From the IMG/VR virus record IMGVR_UViG_3300025137_007464, positions 1 through 22,675 of that record: 22,675 nucleotides of DNA. One strand, written 5' to 3'. This stretch comes from a virus. Shown here piece by piece: positions 1 to 7,733 of the stretch. The position numbers were made by a program, and so were the translations under genes. The notes under the pieces are model-generated. The model saw nothing but the letters and a program-made list of their open reading frames with translations. It was not told the DNA's origin and did no database searches. How positions within the stretch are numbered: position 1 is the first letter of the stretch; each line of letters starts with the position of its first letter.

Positions 1-291
1 ATGCTTGTTAAGGATTTGCGAAACATAGCGAAAGCCCACCAGATTAAGGGCTATTCTAAAATGAAAAAGGCAGAGTTAGAAAAGCATTTAGTTAGCCAAG
101 GTGCAATAAAAGGCTTTTTTAAAATTTTTATGTTTAACTGTAATGAAGAAGAGGAGCAAACTTATAACGATCATTATAAGCAGGAAGTAATTCAAGAAAT
201 GCACAAAATTAAAAGTACTTATGGTAATAAATTTAAAGTGTTTAAGATTTTTGATTCTAACGATAAACTAATGGCTTACAGTGAAAACTAA
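1..291 (+). CDS. Small SAP-like basic protein (96 aa)
   Basis: The first ~35 residues (VKDLRNIAKAHQIKGYSKMK, then KAELEKHL) fit a SAP-like helix-extension-helix, a fold that often binds DNA or RNA. A hydrophobic stretch (GFFKIFMF, about 38-45) and an acidic/basic C-terminal half of unknown function follow. The N-terminus resembles that of the 330-aa Lys-rich protein encoded at 10782-11774. The ATG is the first base of the window, so the gene could start further upstream. If the window were circular, the sequence before the ATG holds no in-frame ATG before a stop, so this start would stand. The stop overlaps the stop of the 41-aa gene on the opposite strand. Function is unknown; DNA binding is inferred from the SAP-like pattern only. 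Confidence 0.6.
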   Translation: MLVKDLRNIAKAHQIKGYSKMKKAELEKHLVSQGAIKGFFKIFMFNCNEEEEQTYNDHYKQEVIQEMHKIKSTYGNKFKVFKIFDSNDKLMAYSEN

Positions 292-413
292 TCTTTTTTT
301 CTCCATTCTTCGCAGCACTTGCAGTCACACTCTACTTTAAATGGGTCACCAAATTTAAACATATGATAGAACCAATCGCACAGCCGATTACAGATATCTT
401 TAGTAAAATCCAT
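288..413 (-). CDS. Cys-rich micro-protein (41 aa)
   Basis: On the minus strand an ATG at 413 opens a 41-codon frame ending in TAG at 290-288. The protein has a cluster CDCKCCEEW near its end (Cys 29, 31, 33, 34) plus Cys 8 and 12, giving a C-x-C-x-CC arrangement that could bind metal. Three points favour a real gene: it fills a gap otherwise empty of coding sequence; its stop overlaps the stop of the convergent first gene, as at other convergent junctions here; and its start faces the 490-aa capsid-like gene across a 52-bp AT-rich divergent spacer. No homologue is recognised, and at this length chance cannot be excluded. Confidence 0.5.
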   Translation of the reverse strand: MDFTKDICNRLCDWFYHMFKFGDPFKVECDCKCCEEWRKKD

Positions 414-465
414 TCTATTAATATATCTTTTTATAATTATTTTATTTTAGTATTATACTAAAAAA
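414..465. promoter_or_regulatory. Divergent promoter region with ATATCTTTTTATA motif
   Basis: This AT-rich spacer separates the divergent starts of the 41-aa gene (minus) and the 490-aa capsid-like gene (plus). On the plus strand it holds ATATATCTTTTTATAATT about 30 bp before the ATG, matching the motif found before several other genes. A small inverted repeat, TAGTATtaTACTA, lies just before the capsid-like ATG. The promoter role is inferred from position and motif recurrence. Confidence 0.55.
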
Positions 466-1938
466 ATGACCGACATTAACAGACTCACCGATTATCAGGT
501 TACCGACCTTGAGAGTAATATGGAAATTAGAACTGAAAGACTTGATCCAATCGTCTCTAGCCCTTATAGATTTACATTTAGAATAGATTCAAGTTCATAC
601 ATTGACCGCAACTCTATGCTTGTATTTAAAGCCCACACTACAGCCGCCGCAAACGATAACGTTAGGGTTAACTGTTTCTCCGGTTTCTTAGGTGCAATTA
701 AAAGCGTAGAACTTCAGGTAGGTGATTTCTCAGTACAGAAAATTGAAAACGTCAACCGCTGGTCGGCCCTTAATCATTTATACTCAAGATCTCCCCAGGT
801 TCAGGATAAAAAATTAGCGCATTATTTACATAACCAATTACGCTATGAAGTTCGTGGAAATGCAGGGGCTGCTGATAGTCAGGTCACTGGTTCTATTGAG
901 CCAAGTGCTACATTATCAGGTATGAATTATGGCCGCCCAGATACTGGCGCAGGAGCAGCCATTAACTCAATGAAATTGAACCAGACAGCCGGTAACAACC
1001 AGTCCGTTGGTATTCCCCTAGGAATGCTCTTACCAATGTTAAACGACAGGGACCTCCCAGCCTTCTTATTCACTAATTACAAGGTTCATTTAACTATTGA
1101 GTTTGAGTCACAATCCGGCGAATTCGCTAACGACGTTACCCAGAATAACTACGGTGCTGGAGAGAACTTATCCGCCGCTGCTAATAGTGTTTTATTTAGC
1201 GACGTTGAACTTTTACTAGACGAATTAATCTTACCTTCAAGAATTCAAAACGCTGTCTTAGAGGAAACCGTCAAGGAAGGTGGCTACCAAATCGCTTTTA
1301 CAAATGTTGACAACGTTAAAAAGACCGTTACCGCAGCCACAGCCAACACAAAGCAGACCATTGAACATAGATTGAACCTCACTAATCAAGAAGTACACTA
1401 CGTCCAGTTAATGAGACAATTACCAAAGACTTCGGTAACCAAAGTCCTTTTAGGTCAGCGCTGCGACGGACAGTCTCTTAATGAGGTGCAGTTTAACGTT
1501 AACGGTGTAGATATTTATACAGCCGGTGCAGTAACTAACCCAGTTGAATTATATAACAACGTAACCTATGTTTTAGGACGTGATTTACAGGTAGTCAAGC
1601 CACTTTATGTTAAAGACCCCGCTACATGTGCTTCTATGCTTTCACCTCCACAATCAGGCCTTTTAGGACATTACCAGCCATTAGCATTAGATCTTAGAAA
1701 CGGCGAGCCTGTAGTTAGAGGCGGTGGTCGCTTTATTGGCGAATATCCAATTAGAGTAATCTTCTCACGTACTCCATGTGCAGCCACTACTTCAACTTGG
1801 TTTGCTGCTAATAACTTCCAAATAGCCCACGCCGAGGACGGTATAATAGACTGCGATTACTTCATTGGTACAACTAGAGTAATGAACGCCAAGACTATGC
1901 CTAATGGCTCTATGAATGTTACAGTTAGTAATATGTAA
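466..1938 (+). CDS. Double-jelly-roll capsid-like protein, paralogue A (490 aa)
   Basis: This is a predicted structural protein. It is beta-rich with few charged helices, and its length fits double-jelly-roll major capsid proteins of polinton-like viruses. Residues about 71-116 follow a pattern shared with the 525-aa and 514-aa proteins: a Gly-containing turn, I-x-x-V strand, IE, then an Asn/Tyr-rich helix (SGFLGAIKSVELQVGDF onward). Residues about 183-214 (IPLGMLLPMLND, then a strand ending TIEFE) match the 525-aa protein at PLKSGFLGRWWDDERL to ITLED. A second-half element, GGYQIAFT, matches GGLQYEFT there. Many codons end in C or follow a biased choice, as in the 514-aa gene, which suggests strong expression. 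The packaging ATPase follows 35 bp downstream. Which of the three paralogues is the main hexon protein cannot be decided from sequence alone. Confidence 0.7.
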   Translation: MTDINRLTDYQVTDLESNMEIRTERLDPIVSSPYRFTFRIDSSSYIDRNSMLVFKAHTTAAANDNVRVNCFSGFLGAIKSVELQVGDFSVQKIENVNRWSALNHLYSRSPQVQDKKLAHYLHNQLRYEVRGNAGAADSQVTGSIEPSATLSGMNYGRPDTGAGAAINSMKLNQTAGNNQSVGIPLGMLLPMLNDRDLPAFLFTNYKVHLTIEFESQSGEFANDVTQNNYGAGENLSAAANSVLFSDVELLLDELILPSRIQNAVLEETVKEGGYQIAFTNVDNVKKTVTAATANTKQTIEHRLNLTNQEVHYVQLMRQLPKTSVTKVLLGQRCDGQSLNEVQFNVNGVDIYTAGAVTNPVELYNNVTYVLGRDLQVVKPLYVKDPATCASMLSPPQSGLLGHYQPLALDLRNGEPVVRGGGRFIGEYPIRVIFSRTPCAATTSTWFAANNFQIAHAEDGIIDCDYFIGTTRVMNAKTMPNGSMNVTVSNM

Positions 1939-1973
1939 ATTTAATCTTAAAAACAATCTATTTTTATATTATA

Positions 1974-2771
1974 ATGAATAAATCTAATGATAAGCCCCGA
2001 GATTTAAGCGTATACCCTGTAATTATTGACGAAAAAAACATGGACATAGTAGACAAATACCCACTACTACCGATACCATTTTTTTTAGTAATCCTAGGAA
2101 GGGTCAAAGCAGGAAAATCCAATCTTTTAAACAATTTGACACTTTCACCAAGATTTTATGGAGACGATTTCCAAATTAAAATATTAATATCTCCTACTCT
2201 GCATGACCCAATTAATAAAAATATGGTTGAGCATTTTGACTTTGTATTTGACGAATACAGTGAGCCATTACTAAATGAAATAATTGAAATGATTGAAAAC
2301 GACGAAAACGATAACCGCTATTTATTAGTACTAGACGACGCAATTACAACAACGTTTAAACAATCTAAAAACGGTAAGGTAGACGCATTCAGTAGTTTAG
2401 TTACCAGATATAGACATATAACTAATCAGCACTCAGGTAAAGAGAGTCGCCTAAGTATTATTCTAACGCTTCAGTATTTTAAATTTTTGACACCAATAAC
2501 GAGAACTATGGCTATGGGGTTGTGTATTTGTGGAGAACTCAGCGACACAGAATTAAAAAAGATTAGCGAGAGTTATGACTTCTTCGGTGGAAGTTCTAAA
2601 AAATTTTTGAATCTTTATAGGCAATGCAGAAAAGATCCATTTGACTTCTGCTTTCTTAATGTTGACAGTATGGAAATGAGACGTAATTTTGACGAAGTTG
2701 TCTACAGTAAAAAAGACGAAATGAAAAGACTGAAAGACGAAGCCGAAGCCAATAAATTAAATGAAAATTAA
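1974..2771 (+). CDS. A32-like genome-packaging ATPase (265 aa)
   Basis: This is a predicted FtsK/HerA-superfamily ATPase that pumps DNA into preformed capsids. Walker A is GRVKAGKS at residues 42-49, with Lys48 and Ser49 as the nucleotide-binding pair. Walker B is LLVLDD at 117-122, preceded by an Asp/Glu-rich stretch. TRYRH at 144-148 sits where A32-type ATPases carry an arginine-rich RxRH element, and ILTLQ ending at Gln167 is the sensor-like strand. The length is normal for virophage, PLV and NCLDV packaging ATPases. The C-terminus is charged (KKDEMKRLKDEAEANK). The gene lies between a capsid-like gene and the acidic structural-type gene in the same direction. AATCTATTTTTATATTATA precedes the ATG. 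This is the most secure functional call in the window, together with the polymerase-helicase. Confidence 0.9.
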   Translation: MNKSNDKPRDLSVYPVIIDEKNMDIVDKYPLLPIPFFLVILGRVKAGKSNLLNNLTLSPRFYGDDFQIKILISPTLHDPINKNMVEHFDFVFDEYSEPLLNEIIEMIENDENDNRYLLVLDDAITTTFKQSKNGKVDAFSSLVTRYRHITNQHSGKESRLSIILTLQYFKFLTPITRTMAMGLCICGELSDTELKKISESYDFFGGSSKKFLNLYRQCRKDPFDFCFLNVDSMEMRRNFDEVVYSKKDEMKRLKDEAEANKLNEN

Positions 2772-2806
2772 GGAAATAATAAAATATAAAATTAATTTAT
2801 CAATAA

Positions 2807-4168
2807 ATGTCCGCATTACAACAATTACTAGCCCAACACTCAGCCGATATAGAGGCACGCATTCAGCACACAAATGATATAGACAACGAAATTAGTGAAC
2901 GAAAGGCTAATACATTAGAGGAAAGATTTCAACACGCAAAAGACGCTATAGAAGGTGTAGGAGCCGAACTAGGTACAGCAGGTGCAGCCTTTCACATGGG
3001 ACGTAAAGTATACACTAAATACAAAGCCAGACAGGCTAGACTTGCTAAAGAAAAAACTGGCGGTGGTGACAGTGAATCTAATACAAGCGCAGAACGCCCA
3101 GGAGCAGAAGGTGAAAGACCAGCAGAAGAACCAGCAGCAGAAGAACCGGCGGCACCAGAAGGCGACAGTCCAACACTTCAAAGACCAACCGGCGAAGACG
3201 AAACTAGAGCACCCACTGGAGAAACAGACGAAGCAGCACCAGAACCTGCTCCAGAAGGCGGTAGAGCAGCCGTAGAACCAAGAGAAGACTTAGGCTCTAT
3301 AGAAGAAGAGCCAGAAATTCCTGGGGGTAATAGAACCCAATTAGCACGTACAGACGAACCCTCGGCAGAAGCACAGGAAAGAATGAACGCAAACGCACAG
3401 CAGAGACAAGCACAAGCAAACGAGGAAGCAAAAGATCCAGAGAGTCACACAGAGCCCAAAGCAAGTGAAGCACAACCTGCAACAGAACAAAGCGATCCTG
3501 CAACTGCTGAAGGACAAGAAGCAAGAGCAAGTAACATTGAAAGCGGTCAGGCAGAAGCCCCAGCCGGTACAGAAGAAGCCAACCCAATGGACGCTTTAAA
3601 TACTAGAACTGCTACGCCCTTAGAATCTGGTGGTAGTGAGCCTTCAACTACTTCGTCTGCACCAACAAGCGAAGCCAACGTAGGAAGTGCCGCTGAAGGT
3701 GCAGCCGACGAAGGCGGTGAAGCAGCAAGCCGTGCAGCCTCTCTTGCTGCGCCTGGTGACGTTGAAGAAGGCGCTTTGGCTTTTATGAACCCAGAAACAG
3801 GAGTAGCCCGGGCCGCTAGTAATATCGCCAGTCGTGCCGCCGATAATTCAAGTATTATAGATAAAGGTATTAACGGAGCCAAAAAGATTGGATCTGCAAT
3901 TAAAGGAGGTCTGGGTGGTGACTTAAGTGAGGGGTCAAGTATATTACCAGAAGTCGGCGAGGCTCTTGATTTCCTCGGGCCAATTGGAGAATTCGCTGGA
4001 TTAATTACTGGTCTTGTTGGTCTCTTTGAAGGTATTGGACACAAGAAAGCAGCACCCCCAGAAATAAGCGGACAAAGTGGAGAGGCTGCATTACAGACCG
4101 CCGGTGGAGGCATTGACCCTAAAGCATTATTGGCTGACCAACCTAAAGGCTTAATGGGTGCAGTCTAA
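2807..4168 (+). CDS. Acidic low-complexity protein with amphipathic hydrophobic C-terminus (453 aa)
   Basis: A helical N-terminus (1-75, rich in Gln, Glu and Arg) is followed by a long disordered stretch of Ala, Glu, Pro, Gly and Thr (about 85-320). A C-terminal part then carries INGAKKIGSAIKGGLGG and DFLGPIGEFAGLITGLVGLF. That last segment is a Gly-rich hydrophobic or amphipathic helix of the kind seen in membrane-active minor capsid proteins such as adenovirus pVI and similar lytic peptides. Position just after the packaging ATPase suggests a virion protein that helps the particle cross a membrane; this is inference. Long open frames on both strands here are by-products of the biased composition. 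TTATCAATAAATG, also seen before the 514-aa gene, marks the start. The stop abuts the stop of the convergent downstream gene. Confidence 0.65.
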   Translation: MSALQQLLAQHSADIEARIQHTNDIDNEISERKANTLEERFQHAKDAIEGVGAELGTAGAAFHMGRKVYTKYKARQARLAKEKTGGGDSESNTSAERPGAEGERPAEEPAAEEPAAPEGDSPTLQRPTGEDETRAPTGETDEAAPEPAPEGGRAAVEPREDLGSIEEEPEIPGGNRTQLARTDEPSAEAQERMNANAQQRQAQANEEAKDPESHTEPKASEAQPATEQSDPATAEGQEARASNIESGQAEAPAGTEEANPMDALNTRTATPLESGGSEPSTTSSAPTSEANVGSAAEGAADEGGEAASRAASLAAPGDVEEGALAFMNPETGVARAASNIASRAADNSSIIDKGINGAKKIGSAIKGGLGGDLSEGSSILPEVGEALDFLGPIGEFAGLITGLVGLFEGIGHKKAAPPEISGQSGEAALQTAGGGIDPKALLADQPKGLMGAV

Positions 4169-4387
4169 TTAAAAAGCGTCTATTAAAGTCTGTATAAGTT
4201 TTAATTGTTTGTTAGCAGATTCTATCTCTGCATTTTTTATAATTGTCTTTTTTTCAGTTTTAAATTTTCGCTTGAGCCATGAATCTAAATAGCCAAGCCA
4301 TAATTTTTTCTCGTGTTCTAAAAATGTAAGGTCATAAAATTCTTTATCGTTAAGATATTTTGCAAGGTCTTCATTAAAATAAATCAT
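4169..4387 (-). CDS. Small charged helical protein (72 aa)
   Basis: No family is recognised. The protein is helical and charged, with two Trp and several Tyr in the first half (KKLWLGYLDSWLKRKF) and a Lys/Glu-rich second half. The gene is supported by one of the clearest copies of the TATCTTTTTATATA motif, which ends about 11 bp before its ATG, and by a stop codon that abuts the stop of the convergent gene at 4168. Promoter type groups it with the polymerase-helicase rather than with the structural genes, so an early or regulatory role is possible but unproven. Confidence 0.6.
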   Translation of the reverse strand: MIYFNEDLAKYLNDKEFYDLTFLEHEKKLWLGYLDSWLKRKFKTEKKTIIKNAEIESANKQLKLIQTLIDAF

Positions 4388-4398
4388 TTTTTTAATGA

Positions 4399-4420
4399 AT
4401 ATATAAAAAGATATTTTTTT
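4399..4420 (-). promoter_or_regulatory. TATCTTTTTATATA promoter motif
   Basis: Read on the minus strand this is an A-run followed by ATATCTTTTTATATAT, just before the ATG of the 72-aa gene. The same sequence occurs before the polymerase-helicase gene and the two small genes near 21.4 and 22.1 kb. It is proposed as a core promoter from recurrence and position. Confidence 0.6.
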
Positions 4421-4454
4421 AAGTAAAAATTAAATTACTGATAAATTACGGCAT

Positions 4455-6032
4455 TTAAAGTACTACTGCAATGTCGGCACCGGCTCCTACATTAAGAACG
4501 AATTTATTCCATACAAAGGTATTTATGGTAAAGTTATCTGTTCTTACTCCTGAGAAGCCTAGGCGAATCTGTCCTTCGGCTTCCTTTAAGTCATAGTAAT
4601 AAGGGCGCTTGGCTAACTGACGGCCAATCATAAAGTTGTTTGTGTAAACGTCAAGGTTTGCACCGTCTGTATTACCTAAATCAACAGCCTCATAAGATAT
4701 AGAATCAAATGATTTGGCTAATTCGTGTTGTGCAATAACTCTCTGGCCGGTTGTATTAGGATCGTATGCTCTAACTGGCTGAAGTCTGTTCTTTAAGAAA
4801 TACTGAACACTGTTAAGATTCAATTCACTTGGTACACCACCAGCGAAATAACTACTAAAGCCAGCCTTTGTTGTGTTGGCTGTGTTGACAAAACTACTCA
4901 TAATGCACTGAGCACGTGTGGCTACTGAATTGAGTTCAACTTGGTGCTGAGTTGCACTTGAAAGAAGTGAGGAGGTGTGGTAGTTGTATGAAGTAAATTC
5001 ATACTGTAAGCCGCCGGATATACTGTTAATCATGCCGTCTGGGGGAGCGACTGATACTACACGCCATGAAGGACGAACCTTGGCTGACTTAACGGCTGAG
5101 GCTAATCTTATTGAAACAGTAGTAGCAGCAGCGAAACCAGCGCCGCCAAACTGAATATCAACGTCACCGGCGTTCTGTGTAATACTTGTAATAGCAGAAG
5201 AAGCATGGACATTTACTACACCAGCGCCTAAGTCACCGTCAACTAAAATTTTATTACCTACTGCAAAACCACAATCGGCTACTGTTGTACCTGTTACTTT
5301 AACGGTGGCGCCAAATCCAAGAGTATTAGCACAGACTGCACCCTCGCCTATGGCTGCTTCTGGGGTAATGTTTGCAGCACCGCCTGCGTGATTGCTTAAA
5401 TTGTTATTTAATACTTGGAGGGCTATCTGTGGGTCTTCTAATGTAATTTCTACACGGACACCACCAGTAGCAAGAACAGGGCAGAGGCGCTCGTCGTCCC
5501 ACCAGCGACCTAAGAAACCGGACTTAAGTGGGGCTGTAAATCTTCTAAAATTAAATGCCTGTGTGCCGTCAGTTGAATTGACAGGAGATAATTGAGAATC
5601 CTCTGGATTGTGGGCTGAGCCAAGGGTTGGGGTAACTCCTGAGGCAGCGGTGGCTGACTGATCGTGGGCGTAGACCTTCTTACCACAGCCCTGAAGGGAC
5701 TGTAAATTTGTTTTATCTTCGTAAAGATACTGATTAGCCATAGCGGCTATTTGGTTATAGTGGTTAAGTGTTTCAATGTGTGTTCCGTCTCTAAGTGCAT
5801 AAATATCAACTCTAGAAATGACGGCTTCACAGCCAGCCTGACTATTTACCATAAGTCTATTATTATCGGCTGAGGTGTTTTCTATATCCCATACCATGTA
5901 TGAATCGCGACCCTTCATTAGAGCGACATTTGCTGGAATTTCGTAGACGACTTTTTGGCCAGAACTTAAAGTAAATTCGGTTCCATTAGTTGGAACTAAA
6001 GAAATCATTTTGGTATTTGTTGCAGAGTTCAT
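4455..6032 (-). CDS. Double-jelly-roll capsid-like protein, paralogue B (525 aa)
   Basis: This is a predicted structural protein related in pattern to the 490-aa protein. Residues about 66-110 carry the shared strand-turn-helix signature (GCEAVISRVDIYALRDGTHI, then ETLNHYNQIA). Residues about 163-199 (FRRFTAPLKSGFLGRWWDDE to EITLED) match the equivalent region of paralogue A, as does GGLQYEFT in the second half. Between about 207 and 315 is an Ala/Gly/Val/Thr-rich beta segment that paralogue A appears to lack; it may be an inserted surface domain. The gene runs opposite to paralogues A and C and starts 59 bp from the divergent 382-aa virion-type gene. TTTTCTTTTAATAG lies upstream of the ATG. 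Alternatives are a minor capsid or penton-like protein. Confidence 0.65.
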   Translation of the reverse strand: MNSATNTKMISLVPTNGTEFTLSSGQKVVYEIPANVALMKGRDSYMVWDIENTSADNNRLMVNSQAGCEAVISRVDIYALRDGTHIETLNHYNQIAAMANQYLYEDKTNLQSLQGCGKKVYAHDQSATAASGVTPTLGSAHNPEDSQLSPVNSTDGTQAFNFRRFTAPLKSGFLGRWWDDERLCPVLATGGVRVEITLEDPQIALQVLNNNLSNHAGGAANITPEAAIGEGAVCANTLGFGATVKVTGTTVADCGFAVGNKILVDGDLGAGVVNVHASSAITSITQNAGDVDIQFGGAGFAAATTVSIRLASAVKSAKVRPSWRVVSVAPPDGMINSISGGLQYEFTSYNYHTSSLLSSATQHQVELNSVATRAQCIMSSFVNTANTTKAGFSSYFAGGVPSELNLNSVQYFLKNRLQPVRAYDPNTTGQRVIAQHELAKSFDSISYEAVDLGNTDGANLDVYTNNFMIGRQLAKRPYYYDLKEAEGQIRLGFSGVRTDNFTINTFVWNKFVLNVGAGADIAVVL

Positions 6033-6091
6033 TTGTTTTAATAACCTATTAAAAGAAAATAATTTAAAATAAATGTATTAATTAAATATAA
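6033..6091. promoter_or_regulatory. Divergent AT-rich spacer between two structural genes
   Basis: These 59 bp separate the start codons of capsid-like paralogue B (minus) and the 382-aa virion-type gene (plus), so both promoters must lie here or inside the genes. The spacer is almost pure A/T and includes TATTAATTAAATATAA before the plus-strand ATG. The TATCTTTTTATATA motif is absent, which suggests another promoter class for these structural genes. Confidence 0.45.
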
Positions 6092-7240
6092 ATGTCTTTA
6101 AACGCTGGAGATTATATTAGATTGCAAGCATTGAGTGAACAAGGAACTTATCCCGCTACTGGTTTTAAATCTGGACTTTATTTCCTACAACACTTTTCAT
6201 TACTAGATTTTAACATTAATACTACAGTAGCCACGACATTTAAAATATTCACGTCACCTACAGAAAGTGAAACCGATAGGCTTTTATTTTTCCAAAAAGA
6301 TATCACGGCTAATACTACTTTTCACCGCCGGTTTGATATTCCACCACAGTACATACAAATAGAATTAAATAACACCACTAGTACCGCTGGCTCATTTATA
6401 TTATCTACTCACGTATCGCTAATAACTCAATTCAATGCCTCTACATTTCTTAATAGTAAAATAAAAGTTGACGCTAATACCTCACTACAAAGAGTAGCCA
6501 ACGATTTTAATGTAGATATGGTTAGGGGTCTACATGACGATTTTAAAAAAGTAAATATTCAAGGTATTACTAACCAACAAAACTCTACACAATATACTAT
6601 CGGCGTTAATAACTTTGACGTTTTAAATATAGGGACAACACCTATAAATGTTTATGTTCAAAATACTTCGGTTAATGATACCACTGGTGGGACTGGGGCT
6701 AGAACTATAACCATTGACTATATAGACCAAAATTACGACGAACAAACTGTAGGCTTTGCTATGCCTGCTGGCGTAGGGGTTCATATTGTATCTGGGGTTC
6801 AAGCCTTAGCAGTTCACCGAGTTACTGTAGGTTCAACCGGTACTCTTTTACAAAATTCAGGGTCTATTTTTGTTACTAATAGCACAGGAGTAACCATTTT
6901 TGCAGAGATTCCACCGGGCGATAACGTATCACACGGCTGCTATTTCCTTGTGCCTAGAAATAATGAATTAATGCTAACAGATATTAACCTTTCGGCTATT
7001 GGATTTCCAGCCACTATTAGAGTTTATGAATTAAATTTAGATACAATGATTAGAGGATCTATTGGAGATTTTAGATTATCTACTAATTATGCACAATTAG
7101 TTTATAGGCTTAATGGTAAAATTGACGCTAGAAGAATGGTTATGGTTAATTTAATACCAGACGCTGGAGCACCGACAACACAAACCTTAGTAAATATTAA
7201 TATAAATGCAGTATTATGCCCCTTAATTAATTCATTCTAA
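6092..7240 (+). CDS. Beta-sandwich virion/fibre-type protein (382 aa)
   Basis: This is a predicted structural protein with two parts. Residues 1-165 form a beta-rich region (RRFDIPPQYIQIELNN, then FNASTFLNSKI) followed by VRGLHDDFKKVNIQG. Residues about 170-382 carry TTGGTGARTITIDYIDQNYD and a series of alternating strands. From memory, the GTGARTI-x-I-x-x-ID-x-NY pattern is typical of beta-sandwich domains in tailed-phage and large-virus structural proteins. Composition (Asn, Thr, Val, Ile, few Lys/Glu) fits a secreted-like or virion surface protein. It starts divergently from capsid-like paralogue B. Its stop overlaps the convergent 88-aa gene by 4 bp. A vertex or spike role is an inference. 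Confidence 0.6.
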   Translation: MSLNAGDYIRLQALSEQGTYPATGFKSGLYFLQHFSLLDFNINTTVATTFKIFTSPTESETDRLLFFQKDITANTTFHRRFDIPPQYIQIELNNTTSTAGSFILSTHVSLITQFNASTFLNSKIKVDANTSLQRVANDFNVDMVRGLHDDFKKVNIQGITNQQNSTQYTIGVNNFDVLNIGTTPINVYVQNTSVNDTTGGTGARTITIDYIDQNYDEQTVGFAMPAGVGVHIVSGVQALAVHRVTVGSTGTLLQNSGSIFVTNSTGVTIFAEIPPGDNVSHGCYFLVPRNNELMLTDINLSAIGFPATIRVYELNLDTMIRGSIGDFRLSTNYAQLVYRLNGKIDARRMVMVNLIPDAGAPTTQTLVNININAVLCPLINSF

Positions 7241-7503
7241 TTAAAATGAACACAAAATTTAGGCTTTTCGTTGTTCTTGTCTTGTTCCGTATATTTTTCT
7301 ATACTTTTTACAACTGATTTAGAATTTTTTATAAAGTCTTGATTTATTCCAATGTTGTAATATAATTTAATTATTTCTTCCTTAGTTAAGCCAAAGTCAG
7401 TTCTTATTTTATTAATATCATTAAAAAAACATGTTACTGGCTCTTCGGTTACGATTCCTTCTTTATAAACGGTTGAAATATAACAAACTTTAAAAATATC
7501 CAT
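7237..7503 (-). CDS. Small hypothetical protein (88 aa)
   Basis: No family is recognised. It starts MDIFKVCYISTVYKEG, has a mixed alpha/beta look in the first third, then a charged helical region (LTKEEIIKLYYNIG) and a Lys-rich tail. The gene starts 26 bp from the divergent zinc-finger gene, across a symmetrical AT-rich promoter, and its TAG stop overlaps the TAA of the convergent 382-aa gene. The tight fit at both ends is the main support. Confidence 0.55.
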   Translation of the reverse strand: MDIFKVCYISTVYKEGIVTEEPVTCFFNDINKIRTDFGLTKEEIIKLYYNIGINQDFIKNSKSVVKSIEKYTEQDKNNEKPKFCVHFN

Positions 7504-7529
7504 ATCTATAAAATATCGTTAGATATATT
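7502..7529. promoter_or_regulatory. Compact divergent promoter with inverted repeat
   Basis: Only 26 bp lie between the two start codons. ATATCTA (7502-7508) and TAGATAT (7520-7526) form a perfect 7-bp inverted repeat, so each direction has a TCTA core in AT-rich DNA about 20-25 bp before its own ATG. TCTA in AT-rich DNA is the late-promoter core described for CroV and Mavirus; any functional equivalence here is inference. Confidence 0.5.
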
Positions 7530-7733
7530 ATGGGATATTGCTACCTATGTGAAGCCGTTTGGCTGGGTTATACAAACACCAATTATTATTGTGGTGAGTG
7601 CAAAAAATTACAAAATATAATTAAGGTTTTTGGTATTCGTAAAACCTTAAATTGCGTAAAAATAAAAATAGCCCAAGAAAATGAAGCAGAGTACAAAAAA
7701 ACCTATAACTATCCACCGTACAAAATCATTTAA
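7530..7733 (+). CDS. Small C4 zinc-finger-like protein (67 aa)
   Basis: Cys4-x2-Cys7 and Cys21-x2-Cys24 (CYLC ... CGEC) form a CxxC-x13-CxxC pair that fits a structural zinc site. A basic helical region follows (KKLQNIIKVFGIRKTL). Such small zinc ribbons in viruses are often DNA-, RNA- or protein-binding, but no specific family is claimed. The start follows the divergent TCTA promoter. The last 8 bp overlap the end of the convergent HTH-like gene. A further Cys (CVKIKI) lies later in the chain. Confidence 0.6.
   Translation: MGYCYLCEAVWLGYTNTNYYCGECKKLQNIIKVFGIRKTLNCVKIKIAQENEAEYKKTYNYPPYKII

Noticed and set aside
3297-4113. Long minus-strand frames (96 and 188 aa) opposite the acidic protein.
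   Set aside because: They are shadows of Ala/Glu/Pro-rich codons. The translations are Leu- or Ala/Pro-rich low complexity and the plus-strand gene explains the region.
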